Of a stretch of 64,000 nucleotides of DNA, positions 12,316 to 26,200 are shown in pieces. Made by a program: the position numbers and the translations under genes. Under the pieces are notes generated by a model. The model did no database searches and was not told where the DNA came from. It saw nothing but the letters and a program-made list of their open reading frames with translations. The stretch lies in the NCBI RefSeq assembly GCF_030463535.1, contig NC_132896.1, forward strand, positions 24,427,709 to 24,491,708, given 5' to 3'. Numbering within the stretch: the stretch's first letter is position 1; the number at the start of each line of letters is the position of its first letter. The stretch comes from Salminus brasiliensis. Its lineage: Eukaryota > Chordata > Actinopteri > Characiformes > Bryconidae.

Positions 12316-15300
12316 GATGCAGCCAGCCAAAGTGAGTAGGCTCAAGTGAGGAGGCCAAGGACAGCGGCCCAGCCCTGCAGTGGGGGGCTGCGGGCACAGG
12401 AAGAGTGAGGGAGGGGTCCAACAGGGGTGGTAGTGGTGGTGGGGGGGTGATTGACTATTTTAGGGGATAGAAGAAGCAGCCCGGTCACACTTTGGTGTGG
12501 GTTACCCTAGGTGGGCTGAAGGCATTCCACGCTCAAAGCAAGGTGTGGAGTGCCCTGTTGAGCTTACTAAGTAGCCTATTTCAACCTGTAGAAGTTAATA
12601 GTTCATCTGTAAAAAAGAAATTAATACTAATCAATTTGATTTGTTTCAGTGATGATACTAATACATCACTGAAACAAATGGAGCATTTTTGTCCAAAGTA
12701 TGGATTCTACATTTCTGATTAATACCAATTTTGTGTTTGATAGTAAAAGAGGAGAATTATTATTAGGATGATTTATTAGAAGAAATTATTGTCTAGTTTT
12801 GCTGAAATTAAAACAATGCATTCTTGTTCCAAAGGAAACACATGGGGAAATGGAAAAGGCCAGAAAAAACTATGGATATAGAATAGTATGTTATTGTGTA
12901 ATTACATTTAAATAATTAATCAAAACAACATTAATAACTCTAGTCTTCCACAAGTTTGAACTGATTTAATCAACATGGCATATATAATGCGTGAAGACCT
13001 GTAAAGCTTCAGATCTTCCAGTGCCAGGGATTCTGTTTAGCGTATTTTGCACTAGGCCACACGTCTCTGGGAAACATACTGGCTGCGGAATGCAGTGGGC
13101 TGTTAGCGTAGTGGGCACTGTTTATTGATCAAAGCTATGTAGCCCCTCAGTGTTACTCTTGGACAGAAAGCAAAAAATGAATTAGCCAGTGGATGTCAAT
13201 TGCACCCCCAAACTTCCTGGCATACTTTACCACTCTGAGCTCAGTGTAGTCTTTCCAATATATGGACACAGCAGAACACTGTGTAGATTGTTGCCATGGA
13301 AAAATCTCTCCCTGAAACTGAAAACGAGAGCAGTTAGGTTCAGTATAGCCTTTGGGTCATTCAGTAGTGTTAGGTTAGAATGTATCACATTGCCGGTTCA
13401 AGCCCACTCAAGGCTTAATCTGGTTTTATGGCCGTGTCATGTGACTGCCCAGCAGTTATACCAGGGGGAAGAAGTATTGGCCTTGGAGGGTTGGAATTCA
13501 GTACATTTTAGTAACCAACCTGCTCAAAAAAACTTAAATTTAACTCATGTGTTAATCAGCAGGTTTAGTACAGCGAGACTCATTAAAATGATTGTGGTAA
13601 TTGATCGCTTACTGCAGATAGAGGTTAGAATGAAGAGCATTGGAGTATTTCTTTAAGTGGCTTAAGACCTTCTAAGCACTTCTCCTTCCACCTGACTGAC
13701 CATATGATTTGATGGTAGTGTTTTATGGTAATTATTGTAATTAAGAATTTTGTTGTTGCCGTGCAAATTCTTATATTTCCAAAATTAAAACTACAGGAGG
13801 ATAAAAAGTTGCTCCTAACCTTCAGTGTAAACAGACTTTATTCCAAGTACTTTTGAAGCATTTCAGTTGGTCTATTCTTCAAAATGTTTCGACACAATGT
13901 AAAATGCCTGAAATTATGGGATTTAAAATTATGTAAAAGAAAACCCCCTAAAATAAAGGCACAAGGATTTTCTGGTATAGCGACGATATCTGACACTCAA
14001 TTGTGCAAGGCGAATCCTCGTAGAGTTTAAAATATATGATCCTATACTGATCAGTCCAAAACCAGACACCTGTCAACCTTAGTAGAGAGGGCAGTGGTGG
14101 CTCAGGGGTTAGAGCGCCGGGCTATCGATAACAGGGATTGAATAATTTAACAATTTTAAATAAAATTCACACTGATTTTTTATTCAATCAAACTATTTAT
14201 ATACAAAAGATAAATTTGATCGGCTTGGATTACCCTAGGGACTGCTGATTTGAAATGTGTGCTGTTGCTTAGCACTACAGCATGATAACTCATTGGCTTC
14301 TGCAGCAGAACTGATATCTATCTACCCTAGATTACATTGTGAGTTATATAGCTATCCATCCACGGAGGTTATTAATGAAAAAAGGCAATAAGTGAGTGTC
14401 CAGTAAGTGAATATACAGATTGAAGGTGGCAACCCTAGGCTGTAGCCTGCAGTGACAATAAGCTGCCATGTATGCCTTAAAAATAGCATGCTAACTTTAC
14501 CTTAGTTAAACATCTGTGGATCTGACTCTTAAGACTTTTTAAACATGCATGAACTGTGTTGACTGTATTATACAGTAAGTCTTACATGCACAGGAAAGTA
14601 AAGACATGTTGGAATATATTATTTAGATCAATTCTCTCCAATTGTTTAAGCACCCTTTTTTTTATTCAAACCATATCATAAGAAATTGGTCTATTAGACC
14701 AATAAATAATGCATAGTAATGCCTAATAATATGAACTGTACATAGGGGTATAAGATCCAGACGGACTCCAGAATTTATTACAGTAAAGCATCTGAAGCAT
14801 CTTCCTAATATAAAATTGCGCTATGCTATAAGAAATATCAATATTTCAAACACTGCAGTTTTGTTTTATAAATTTTAATCATATGTGTCCACCAACCCCA
14901 CCCCTCTACAGTCGGTAGGCCAAAGGCACAGGCAATGCTTACATGCAAGGGGAAATTTGAATGTGTCAGTTTTGATACTGTACAACTATTATTGTTTTGG
15001 CAACTTTATTGCAATATGTGGCAATTTAAGAGCTGCATTTATTTTACCAGAAATCTTGTGCAAAAAGTATTCAGAGGAAAAAAAACACATGATATATGTA
15101 AAAGCATAGATATACGTAAAATTACAGGAAATTCCGCAGTCATTAGCAGTTTACTGTAAACCAAGGCATTGGCTTTCAAAAAGAAGGTCACTTCAGGTTT
15201 TAATTTCATTCAACTGTAATGTTAGGCCATGATTAAAATAATAATTTGTACGTAGCAGCATTGTGTATATTATGCGTAAAAGGCTGAGTGACATCACTCC

Positions 15301-15330
15301 AAGATGTGTGATTGATTTATAAGCTGAGAG
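12316..15330. other. Intergenic DNA between tmem182 and slc9a2
   Basis: This holds the tmem182 5' flank and presumably its promoter. The GC-rich stretch at 12170-12430 covers exon 1 and immediate upstream sequence. MFSD9, which sits between SLC9A2 and TMEM182 in human, is not visible on either strand. The only recognised element is a SINE head fragment near 14085-14140. A 155-codon plus-strand open frame at 13189-13656 looks fortuitous. Confidence 0.55.
14085..14140 (+). mobile_element. Truncated tRNA-derived SINE head (A box only)
   Basis: GGCAGTGGTGGCTCAGGGG and the following TTAGAGCGCCGGGCTATCGAT match the 5' tRNA-like head of the SINE at 24835-25104 in reverse orientation. The match stops at GATAACAGGGATTG, before the B box, so only the A-box half remains. 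Confidence 0.8.
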
Positions 15331-15335
15331 GACAG

Positions 15336-15527
15336 CTATTTCTCTTTCTCATTCTCAAGGACAAAGCTGAGTTTCTTTGGCATGTGCATTCTGGTAGTGC
15401 TGGAGGCTTGATTTTGAAGAGATGGACCAGAAAGATTGGCCAATCCGTCCAAGGTGACTCTCACTGGTCCATTCGGGCTGACCTCTGCTGGGCTGTGCAC
15501 AGGCCTGGGACTTTGACCCACTGTTGG
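15336..15527 (-). CDS. Candidate alternative terminal exon of slc9a2 (weak)
   Basis: On the minus strand a pyrimidine-rich tract ending CTTCCAACAG precedes an open frame from about 15527 to a TAG at 15336. Its product ends KKLSFVLENEKEK. The acceptor phase (1) would match a CAG|GT site inside slc9a2 exon 10, after GSRKA, giving a different tail. I see no convincing similarity to a known NHE C-terminus, and a second frame is open over the same stretch, so it may be noncoding. RNA-seq junctions would decide. Confidence 0.22.
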   Translation of the reverse strand, partial: PTVGQSPRPVHSPAEVSPNGPVRVTLDGLANLSGPSLQNQASSTTRMHMPKKLSFVLENEKEK

Positions 15528-15960
15528 AAGGCAGAGAACACACCACTTGTCGACAGTCAATGCAAATGAATGTGCTTCCTCTGCTATTTCTTAGTTTAAA
15601 GGATATAGCAAAATGTGGGGACGAGCAGGTACCTGTTAGTGACCTGGAGAGGCATGCGGCCCGGCCGTCTGCATGATCCCACTGATTAAAGTGCAACCAC
15701 ACAGGATTGAAAGCCATGAGTCATTTGATGTTTCGTCAAATAAACAACAATGTGTAAATAAGAAGTTTAAAAAAATCGAAAGATCTGAAGGAGCTAAATG
15801 CTAGTGTGAGGTCATGTTACAAGTATGAGGTGATATTACCTGCTAATATATCTATTAGGAATAATCCCCATAATTTGTCTGATTTCCAATTTTCGTTCCT
15901 TTTAATTTTTTTTCAATCATATAATATGACAATCAAAAATAGGCATTATACAGTTTACAT

Positions 15961-16435
15961 ACACCGATCAGCCATAAGATTAAAACCACTGACAGATGAA
16001 GTGAATTACATTGATTATCTGGTTACAACCAGTGTATATACAGGTGGGATATACATATTAGGCAGCAAGCGATAGTCAGTTCAGAACAGAAGTTTATGTG
16101 TTGAAAGCAGGAAAAATGGGCAAGCGTAAGAATCTAAGTCACTTTGACAGAGGACAAACTGTGATGGGTAGACAGATCTCCAAAACATCAAGCAAGTCTT
16201 GAGGTTAGTGGTTGGTATATTACTAAAATTAGAAAGAGTAGACCAGGGTGAACCAGCTACAACAAGTGAACTCACAACTTTTGATCTTCTGCTAACGTTA
16301 TGGTGCGAGATAACACAGGACACCTTCAGAGGCTTTGTGGAGTCCATGCCTCAGTGAGTCAGAGCTGGTTTGGTAGCATAATGGGGACCTACACAATATT
16401 AGGCAGGTGGTTTTAAAGTTATGGCTGGTCAGTGC
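15961..16435. mobile_element. Internally deleted Tc1/mariner element (MITE)
   Basis: The ends are inverted repeats of about 30 bp. CACCGATCAGCCATAAG begins at 15962 and the reverse complement of CTTTAAAACCAC-type sequence ends at 16434. A TA target dinucleotide is preserved at the left end and degraded to CA at the right. Inner sequence retains a transposase start (ATGGGCAAGCGTAAG near 16116) and its 3' end (GTGGAGTCCATGCCTC near 16338), with most of the gene deleted. The element ends about 23 nt beyond the slc9a2 stop codon, so it probably forms part of that gene's 3'UTR. Confidence 0.88.
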
Positions 16436-16457
16436 AGACTAAGGTTTGGCAGGAGTG

Positions 16458-19400
16458 TCAGTAACGCAAGTGAACCTGGCTGCTGTGTGTCTGTATAGAG
16501 CTGTGTCTCTCTCCCAGACTCTGGTGCCGCTGCAGACCTGCTTTCCTACTACCATCCACTGTGAAGTCCTGGTGCAGAGTGTGTCTGCTATAGGCTGTGA
16601 TATGCTAGAGAAATCCATCAGATAGTCATGTAGCCACACTGTTCAAAGTATACAAACTAGATACAAGCAAATATATATAAACATAAATATAAACATAACA
16701 TGTCAAGAGATAGTTAAGCTCCAGGCTTATTATTTAGTTGTTAACTTTTGAGGTGTATTATTGAATAACTCATTCAGTATTTATTTGGTAACTAATATGA
16801 AAACCAATATCCTACCCTTATACATAGTTCACTCTGATTATATTTATAGATATTAAAGTCAAGAATTAAAGTGTGAGCTGAAATATGGGCTTTGGGGTTT
16901 ATGGGTAAACACAAAGTCATGTATGAACACTATACATGTCAGGGTCATACCTTATTGTTGAAGTTGCGCAGGTTTGTGGACAAAATCCTCCTTATGCTGT
17001 CCATCTCCTCTGGCAATAGTGGTCTGCTCTGGATTTGATTTTCCTCACTGCGGTAAAGACATCAAAGCAGGTTCCTATGGTTTTGAGCTTGCACTAGAGT
17101 TATTCAACAAGTTCTGTCATAGCTGCATGTTTCTACACCAGCATAATTGTTCATCCTGCATGTGTGTCAGAGATTCTCTTACACTGCAGGTGCTTTCTCT
17201 CGCTTGCCCTCATCGTCCTCTCCCATCTGTTCTCGACGTTCCAGCTCCTGGTAGAGTCGCACGATACTGGACTTTGGCTGCTTATCCTCCCGGATCAGAA
17301 ATCTCTTCAGGTACTTTGTGTTGAACTGTTCAAACCTGTGGATGTCCACAGGTACTGATGCAAAATAATGCTTTTACTGAAGCCACCTGTACTCTTACAC
17401 AATGTGTAAGAAAACTCATAAACTCATACCAGCTGGGAATAGCCCCTCGAACAATATCTAACAGGTGGTCTGGTTAGAAAAGTGATGGGGTAGATGATGG
17501 GGTAGATATGGGGTAGATGATGGCTGACATATTGTGCACAGATGGGCTACAATCATAACTGTAAACCTACAAACTACAAACTGCACCTACAGTACATGGT
17601 AGGTGTACTGATACAATGGTCACTACACTACTAGGTACTATGTTGATGTACATAATAATAATTATCTCATAATCAAAATATGAATCTGAGCTTTAAGCTT
17701 GAGATTCATCAGATAATCAACCCAAATAATTCAGACACATCCAAATGCGAAGATCTATACTGCCCCCTACTGGGCAGTTTGCTCCTGTACAAGAAAAGTG
17801 GAGCTGCATTAAACATGGTAAAACATGGCTTTTTACAGGCTGTGCAAACTGTGCACACCACTAGTATGCTCAAACATAGGCCCATCCCTGTCACCATTTG
17901 CAATTATCAGGCAAATTAGAGGGACATAGGGGATCATACTTGTCTTTCCAGTAATGCTGCCCCCAGTAACCAACAACATCTTCGATCCCTGACAACAGGT
18001 GGTCCAGGAGCTGTAAATAGAATAACATGTTATTTAATTAGCATGGACAACAGGCTAAGGTTGGTATGTTGGTTGAAGGACAACTGTAAGATTTAGAAGG
18101 AAGAACCACTCAATCACCATTTGTGTTGCACACACATACACACGTGCACCCTACAGGAGAAATGAGCACATGCGCCTAGAGTGGTGGGCAGTTCTAGCTG
18201 TGGTGCGCAGGAAGCAGTTGGGCATTAGGTGCATTACTCAAAGGGCACTTAAGTTGTGTCCTGACGGTTCAGGGGATTGATCTCATTTTCCGGTCACAAG
18301 GCTGCTTTTCTATCATTTAGGCCACTCTAATGATTTGATAATTAAGTTAAAGTTATTCTGATGATAGTGGGGCATTATTGATAACACTGAAGACCCAACT
18401 ATTCAAAAAGTGCTAAACACTTTTGTGTTTAGTAGTATCTAAGCTTGGACATATCTTTTGTAGTCTATACATGTAGTCTATACTGTATTTTTTGAGTAAA
18501 CAGCGAAGCACTTTTGTAAATCGCCACTGTTTCACTTTTGTGACTTTGTGTAATCTCCATTCGCTTTTTCATCATTTTTCAACTTTGTGGCCATCTTTGC
18601 AATGACTACAAGACCAGATTCTATCTCTATGTATGGCAAGAGACCAAAATATTCAAAACTGAAGGTCAAATTGATCTCAAAAGAAAACCTAAAATAAATT
18701 TGACAAAAACCTAATAGTTTGTAGCATTTTGCTCAATAATGCACATGCTTATTCATCATTCAGTTTTAGTTTCAACCATCGGCCTGTCTTGTGGCTGGTC
18801 TTGTTTGACTCATGTATATCATCTCTGATTAAAAACACATGAATCAGCTCATTAGCCTGTTAGCAATGGCTTCATGAACTGAACGTTTGAAGAAGGAGAT
18901 AACTAATCTATGCATATTCTAACTAACCCAGCCCCTTGTATTTTCAAGTCCTGGTCGTTGTTCTATTTTTGCCCTACCTTGCCTTTTGTGTTACTGATAA
19001 TAAATTAGCCTAGGATGGTTCTGTCAACCTGTGTGCTTCCAGTTTTTGCCAGTGGTGGGCAGTAATAAAGCACATGCACCTACCTATTATACTGTTACTT
19101 TGTATACTGTAGCCATTTCCATTTTTGGAGACTTATTTATACTGCACTACACTTCAGAATAAAATATCCAAAATAGTAGGATGCAACTTAAACTAAAGCT
19201 TTTGTTATGTGTTTTTGTTATTTAATCCAAGTGTAAATATTTAGTAATATTTGTTTACTTCTGTTCTTGGCTCTAAATTACACTACTGGAAACTGCCTCA
19301 GACCCCAGACTATTACATATCCAAACACATGTTTTTTGTAACTAATCTGGAGATTTTTTTTTAATCTTTTTTCCCTTTTGTTTAAGATGACATACAGAGA

Positions 19401-22400
19401 TTTCTCACACTAACTCTCTTTGTGTTGTAGGTATCTGTATATTTGTGTGTTAAAAGCTAAGCAAGTGAAACAAGAGCTTTGTGAAGATGACAGCATTGCT
19501 CTAATGGCTCACTTACCCTGCAGTGGATCTCCTCACTCACTGTGGGCAAAACTCTCTTCTTCCTTTTAACGTCAAGTAGCTCTACCAGAGGCTTGATGGT
19601 CATACCCTGAAGCACAAAACGGAGAGTTAATTATTGATTGATTGATAAAAATGTATTCAACCACTTATCTTGCTTGTAGGTAGCTGCTGATGTATAGTCT
19701 TCTCTGGAAATAGTGGAACAGCAAGACCATATATTTTGTTTAAATATATGTATGACATATATATATACATTTTATAATAAATAAATGAGATGGGGGGTGA
19801 AAATTCTAGCTTTTATTTTCCTAATATTTACATCTAGATATGTTAACATAGATAATGGCACATTTGGTGGCATACCAAAAATGTTAGATGAGCAAAAGCA
19901 TAAGAATGTACTTTTTTTTTTTGTTGCAATAATTGCTTTGTGCTAGTGACTCACTAATATATCACCTAACTGTTGTATTCTGCGTTTGTTAGATGCTTCC
20001 TGGCTTTTAACACAGATTTGCTTAGTCTAAAACATTTTTCCCCTCTTCCCCTCTTTTGTCATGTTGGCTAAAGCTGCATTGTAAAATTTCTCCCAATTGG
20101 ACTACATGCATTTTCTGTAAATTGGCAGACAGACTTCTACTGCTGCTACCATTATGAGTTTGAGTGAGAGTGAGCTCATTCCAGAAGCAGGCTTGCAAAC
20201 ACTACCTCCACCATGCTTAAATAAGAAGCCTCTATGTTTTGGATCATGAGCAGATTCTTATCATTCTCTAAACTATGGCAGTTCCATCACTTTCACTGAG
20301 GTTAATCTTGGGCTCATCTGTCTATAAAACATTTGTGGCTGATCCCATCATTTCTCTGCAAGTTCCAATCTGCCCTTCCAGTTCTTACTATGGATTTCAT
20401 CTTGTGATATGGCCTCTATATTTCTGCTCTCAAAGTCATCTTTCAACAAAGGATTTTGATACCTTCACCTCCTCACCTCTTGCTCTTAATATGCCTCTGA
20501 CTTAAGCTTCTGTTGTTTTCCTTGGCTGACCTACTTGATGTGTGGTTATTAGTGTGGTTATAAATCACAATTCTTGTGCAGTTGCTCTGATTGATTGTCC
20601 CTCTTTTCACAGCTTTAAAATGTCTTACTTTTCTCCCATAGACAACTATCTGGTTTTTATTTTAGTGATCCTTTCTATAATAAAGGCAGTTTTCACAGGC
20701 AACATCTAGGGCTCACACCAAGAGTATACATTCACAGCAATTCATTGATTAAACGATAAATCTAACAAAGCAAACCTGGGCAGCAAGAAACACCTGTCAG
20801 GCACATGGTCCAATAGTTTTGCTCAGTTGAAAAAGCTGCCATGATCTAAATTGTTTAACATATCTACATGTGGAAGCTATGATGTTATTTAATGTATTAA
20901 ATTTATAACAACAACAAAAAAAAAGAATCAGCCTTGCCATTTCAATATTTTTGGAGGGAACATGTATGTTTAAATATAAATGTGATGGTAAGACATCTTG
21001 CATGCATTGATCAACCTGCACAAACACAGTGAACAGAATGACCACAATGGTGGTGGTGATGAAAAGCCTTTTTTTGGGGAAATCTTCAATGAGGAAGACC
21101 AGTGAGAAACAAATTGCCCCTCGCAGGCCACCATATGCAATGATGAACTGGTCACGGAAGGTCACAGCATTGCGGCGAAGTTTGTTGACTACTGCTGTAA
21201 GAAGGAGTACACCTGAGGAGTGGAGAAGAGATGAAAGAAGAACAGAAAGCAACAACGATGAACCATATAATGCAAACTTTGGCCTTGTCTTCTGTCTCCA
21301 GTTGTTTGATTGAAAATTTTCTCACAGATCAGATATCTATCTGATCAGAGTAAGGTACATGGAGTGTTTCAATGGTATGCACTTACCAAGAGCCCTCCAA
21401 AGCAGACAGAGGAAGAGTGTGGAGGAGACGAAGGGCCAGCTCCACATGTGGACATCCTGGATGGTAGATACGCCCAGAAAGATGAAGATCAGGGTCTCAC
21501 TCACGCTGCTCCACATCTTCAGGAAGTACTTGATGGTGGTGTTGGACCTCTCAGAGACATTGGCCTCCACATACTGTTTCATAGTCACAGCACAGGTCAC
21601 AATACTGCAGAGAGAACAGCACAGAAATTGTATTCTACATATTTTAAGTTATTGTAAAACACTGAACAACCACATGTTTCCTTACAAAGAGAGCAGTTAG
21701 TCCTGTTTAGTTGTATGTATTGCAGTGCAGTGTATGAAACCTTTTTTTTAACTGGATTAAAATGTGTTTGATTGGTGACACAAAAATGTTGTCCAGTTGG
21801 AAAGTGCTTTTGTCACATCCACAAACTTAGGGATCTTTAGGTTGCACCCATTGCTGATACAGATGTGCAAATGCACACAAACAGCTTGTCTAGCCCCTGT
21901 AGTAAAGTACTTTAAATGGAATTGGACTCTCTGGAGCTGTAAAAACATGCCCATTGGCACAATGTCTAATCCCAGGCATGGGCAAGATCTCTGGAATCAT
22001 GGTGCTCCATGCAATAGTTTTGGGATAAGTTGGGGAAGAGGTGAGGTAGTGATCACCCAACATCCTGACCTCACTAACGCTCTTGCTGCAATCAGATCCT
22101 TATGGCAATGCTCCAACATCTAGTAGAAATCTTTCCTTGGGTAGTAAAGACAATTACTCCAGCAAACCTGGAATTGTTTTTGCTTATCTTGCACACTTTA
22201 AGTACAGGTGGGCCTCCCGCACTGTACTTAGCTGGCAAACACTGCTTTTGACCAGTGGTTCTCAAACAGTGATAAGTGATGTTCCCAAACAGTGTTCAAT
22301 AATGCTGGAAGGTACAAAAATATGTTAGGTTGTTCATTGGCCTTACCAGCACAGGCAGACCAATATTAAGACTTCTATGAAGTGTGAAGGTAATGTTTAG

Positions 22401-23142
22401 AAATCTGTTCTGAAGCTAAATTGCCATTTTGTCTCTTTTAGTTTATGCTTGGTGGTTCTGAAGAGTGATGGTTTTGGCTGATCTGAGACCAGTCTTTCTG
22501 AAGGTTATAAAAACTGTTTTAGAGGCTGACGCTTATCTTGAATCAGCCTATACAGTTTTCAGGGCTCTGGACTAAGTGAAAATGGCCTTTGTTTATTTAC
22601 AGAGCACTGTGTCTTTCTGGGTCTCCCCAGAAGGGTTATTGTAAACATATACATTGTCTAAAATCTTGCAGTGAAGCCTTGAGCACACATTCCTAACCTT
22701 ATAAGAATTGACAAGAAATGTCCCTGCATGTGTTTAAATAACGCTGTGAGTTGATGACAGTTTCACGCAATAAGAGGAAGTCAGATGTTGGTTAACCATA
22801 TCCTGAAACAGTCTGAAAGTAGCTGAAAAGCTACAATGTGTGCCATTTCAGTCACACTTCCTTACCAGAATATATGTAGTGAAAAGTGTTAGCTTCTAGT
22901 TTTAATTGAATGCACAAGTGCATGGAACTATACATCCTCACTCTCATGCAAAAACCTTGCTTTTTGCTCTTTTTTCCACTACTTTACATTATGTCAAAAT
23001 ATAGATAAAATCTTTTTGCATTGAGGGTTTTATTTTCTGGAAAGCTTTAATTTTTGGATGTATAAGGATTTATGATGGTGATGATATAATGGTATAATAC
23101 TGAGTGAAACAAATTTATTTAAATATATTTCAAAAGAATTGT

Positions 23143-23203
<61 letters not shown>

Positions 23204-26200
23204 TAATTTATGGATGCAAGCAAACGTTTGGTCAAAATGTCTGTTGCTGTGAATAGTTAAGTAAGGAGAAGATCAGAACAGATCTTCGAAAGGCATACAG
23301 TTAAAGATGGTACATTCTTTTTCACATTTTAGGCAAGATTAGTGTATTATATTTGTTTTATACAATTCTAAAGTAAAAATGAGCCCCATGAATGAAAAAT
23401 GTAAAGATGTAAAAGTTTGTAATAGTTTACATTTTCTTTATATTGCATTGTTTATACATCACATTGCAGGACCTGCTGGTAACATCTGATACCACTGTTG
23501 TCCCCTGAACGGTTGTGTGTTTAGATATCTGTAGCTGTACACTCACGCCATGATGCCGGAGAAGTGAAGCATTTCCGAGGTAAGGTAGGACAGGTAGCTG
23601 TAGAGGAAGACAAAGAGTGGAGCAATGACCTGTGCTCTGGCAGTAAAACGAGTGGTGAGGGCTGCAACCAGCCCAAAGAACAGGCCCACAAACAGGCCTC
23701 CCAATCCTACCACCACAAACTGACAGCCTCCAGCAAGCACGTCCACGCTGGACACAGTTGGCATGCGTAGAAAGGACTCAAACAGTTTATATAGCACCTG
23801 TGGAAAAATGACAGAAGGAAAAATCAAAAAGGCTTTTTTTTTATCTTTTTGGGTTGTTGTTGTTTTTTTGTTTGTTTTTTTTTTTTTTTTTTTTTTTTTT
23901 GGGGGGGGGGGTATTTAGCATTGTCTCTTTTATCCTGTAGTTGTCGATGTGCCTCATCATCCACTGACCCTGCTCTGTCATTTTACATGGCCTGTCGTTT
24001 TGTTGCTGCCGTTCCCAATCACTTCCTCTTTGTTATAAAACCCCTGACTGACTGTGAAATATTTAGTAGTGAGGAATTTTCATGACTGGACTTGTACAGG
24101 TGGCATCCTATCACGGTACCACGCTGAAACTCACTGAGCTTCTGAGAGTGACACATTCTATCACAAATGTTTGTAGAAACAGTCTGCATGCCTAGATGCT
24201 TGGTTTTATACACCTGTGGCCATTGAATTGATTGGAACGCCTGAATTCAATGCTTTAGATGGGTGAGTGAATTCTTTTGGCAATATAGTGTATTAAGGGA
24301 AGTTGTCTGGTTAGGAGAAATGGTAGGAAAAGGTGCATAAGCAACATGGATGACCACAGCCTTGAAAGGATTGTCATGTGTCTATTCAAGAACTTCAGTG
24401 CATCAAGAGATACCATGCACAGATGTCCCCAGAAAAGGTGCTACAACTGCTGCATTCCTAATATCAAGCCACACACACTTACAATACAACTTCAGAAGTC
24501 TCTTACCTGGGCTAAGGAGAAAAAAAATTACCAATGCTCAATGATTACATTTTTCAGCAGAACTTAGCTACCAAATGGTTTGCTGACCATGATATTGCCT
24601 GATTGGTCAGCCAATCCCCCAGACCTGAACCCTAACACCTGTCCTAGAAATACAGATGAGCAGAAGGCTACTATCAAAGCAACCTGGCCTTCAGTATTCA
24701 GTATTTAAATTTCTGCATTGTACATCCTTTTCTGTTTGTGCTTATGAAATATGCTAATAATTTAAGAGACAGGGTTTGTAATGTTTGTGAGCTATTAGCC
24801 ACACTGATAAAACAAAAAACAAAGCTTGAAATTTGTCACTTTACATGTAAAGGTGCACGTATTTGTTACTGTACAGCGAAATGTGTCCTCCGCATTTAAC
24901 CCATCTGGTAGTGAACACACACACACACACACACGTGTTAGGGGAGTACACACACACACACCCAGAGCGGTGGGCAGCCAACTCCAGCGCCCAGGGAGCA
25001 GAGAGGGTAAAGGGCCCAACAGTGGCAGCTTGCCGAGCCCGGGAATCGAACCCACAACCCTGTTATCGATATCCCGGCGCTCTAACGGCTGAGCCACCAC
25101 TGCCAACGAATATGAAGACCTTTTACCTTTTTTTAAAAAAAGATTATGAAGATTATTTTTTACTAGTAGATATTAAGATATATTGGCCAAAAAAACCTAA
25201 AGATGAAATATGAAAAAATATATATATATTCTTTTGCTTGCCAGTCCTTGTCAGCACTTAAACAGTTCAAACAACAGCAGACAGCCCACAAAATGTGGGC
25301 CCACGGATCTTGGGTTAATGGCTTGGTTTATATTGTTCACTGTGTTCTGTAATTGAAAGAAAAATCATCCAACTTTCACTCTTACCACAGTTACTGCGTC
25401 ATTGAGAAGTGATTCTCCAAACACCAGGATGTGAAGCTGTTCATTGACATGGATCTCCTCAAACACCGAGAGCACTGCCACTGGATCCACGGCAGCAATC
25501 AGACTTCCAAAGAGCAAGAAGTGGAGCAGGCTGACCTCTTCCAGGCCCCAGCCACCTAGCTGGCACAGCCCATACAGCGAGAGCCCGATACCTAGCACAT
25601 TCCACAGCGTACCCAGCACAGCATACCACAGGATGGTGCCCAGGTTCTCAAAGAAGAGCCTCCCTGGTAGGAAATAACCAGCATCCAGAACAATGGGTGG
25701 GAGCAGGTAGAGGAAGAAAGCTTCAGCACTCAGGACAGGTGGAGCGGTGTGGCGGACCCCATAGATGACTCCTCCAACCAGTAGGCCCACCATGATTAGT
25801 AGACAGCTTTCAGGTACCACGGCAGGTATTCGTCCAGACCAGTGGAACCCTAAGAACGATATCATTATGCCAGTGAAATTTGTAGTCTTGTTATGGTGGG
25901 ATGGGATTGGATTAGGTGGGATCTGGAGTCTATTCAAGTGTTGTTGTTTTTTTTATTCTGTCTAGGCTTTTGGTATAATTTTTCTTATACAGAGATGGAT
26001 TCTGGTGGTTTATTGCCATTGGAAAAATATGCATGGTATGGGAGTTACTAAAATAATTAGCAATGCCCTCGTTAATCCTTGTGAAGGCAGCTAATAATAC
26101 TGTTGGCAGCTAAAAGGTGTTCAGCTCCATGGATGCTTTCCCCTTTTATTGATTTTTAATGAAATGATGGTCAATATAATTTGACAAAACAAATACACAA

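Noticed and set aside
13189-13656. 155-codon plus-strand open frame between tmem182 and slc9a2
   Set aside because: No recognisable family, no repeated or conserved motif and no supporting splice context; it can occur by chance in a less AT-rich stretch.
15355-15717. 120-codon minus-strand open frame
   Set aside because: It overlaps the weak slc9a2 terminal-exon candidate in a different frame and has no family similarity.
20275-20505. 76-codon plus-strand frame
   Set aside because: Antisense of a Tc1 transposase remnant.
24900-24965. CRISPR-like array
   Set aside because: The regular CACACA repeats are a SINE-internal microsatellite; the genome is vertebrate.
25041-25104. tRNA gene on the minus strand
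   Set aside because: The A and B boxes belong to a SINE head: there is no cloverleaf acceptor pairing, and the SINE body follows directly.
24795-25213. Three overlapping open frames of 88-116 codons
   Set aside because: All fall on the tRNA-derived SINE and its CA repeat.
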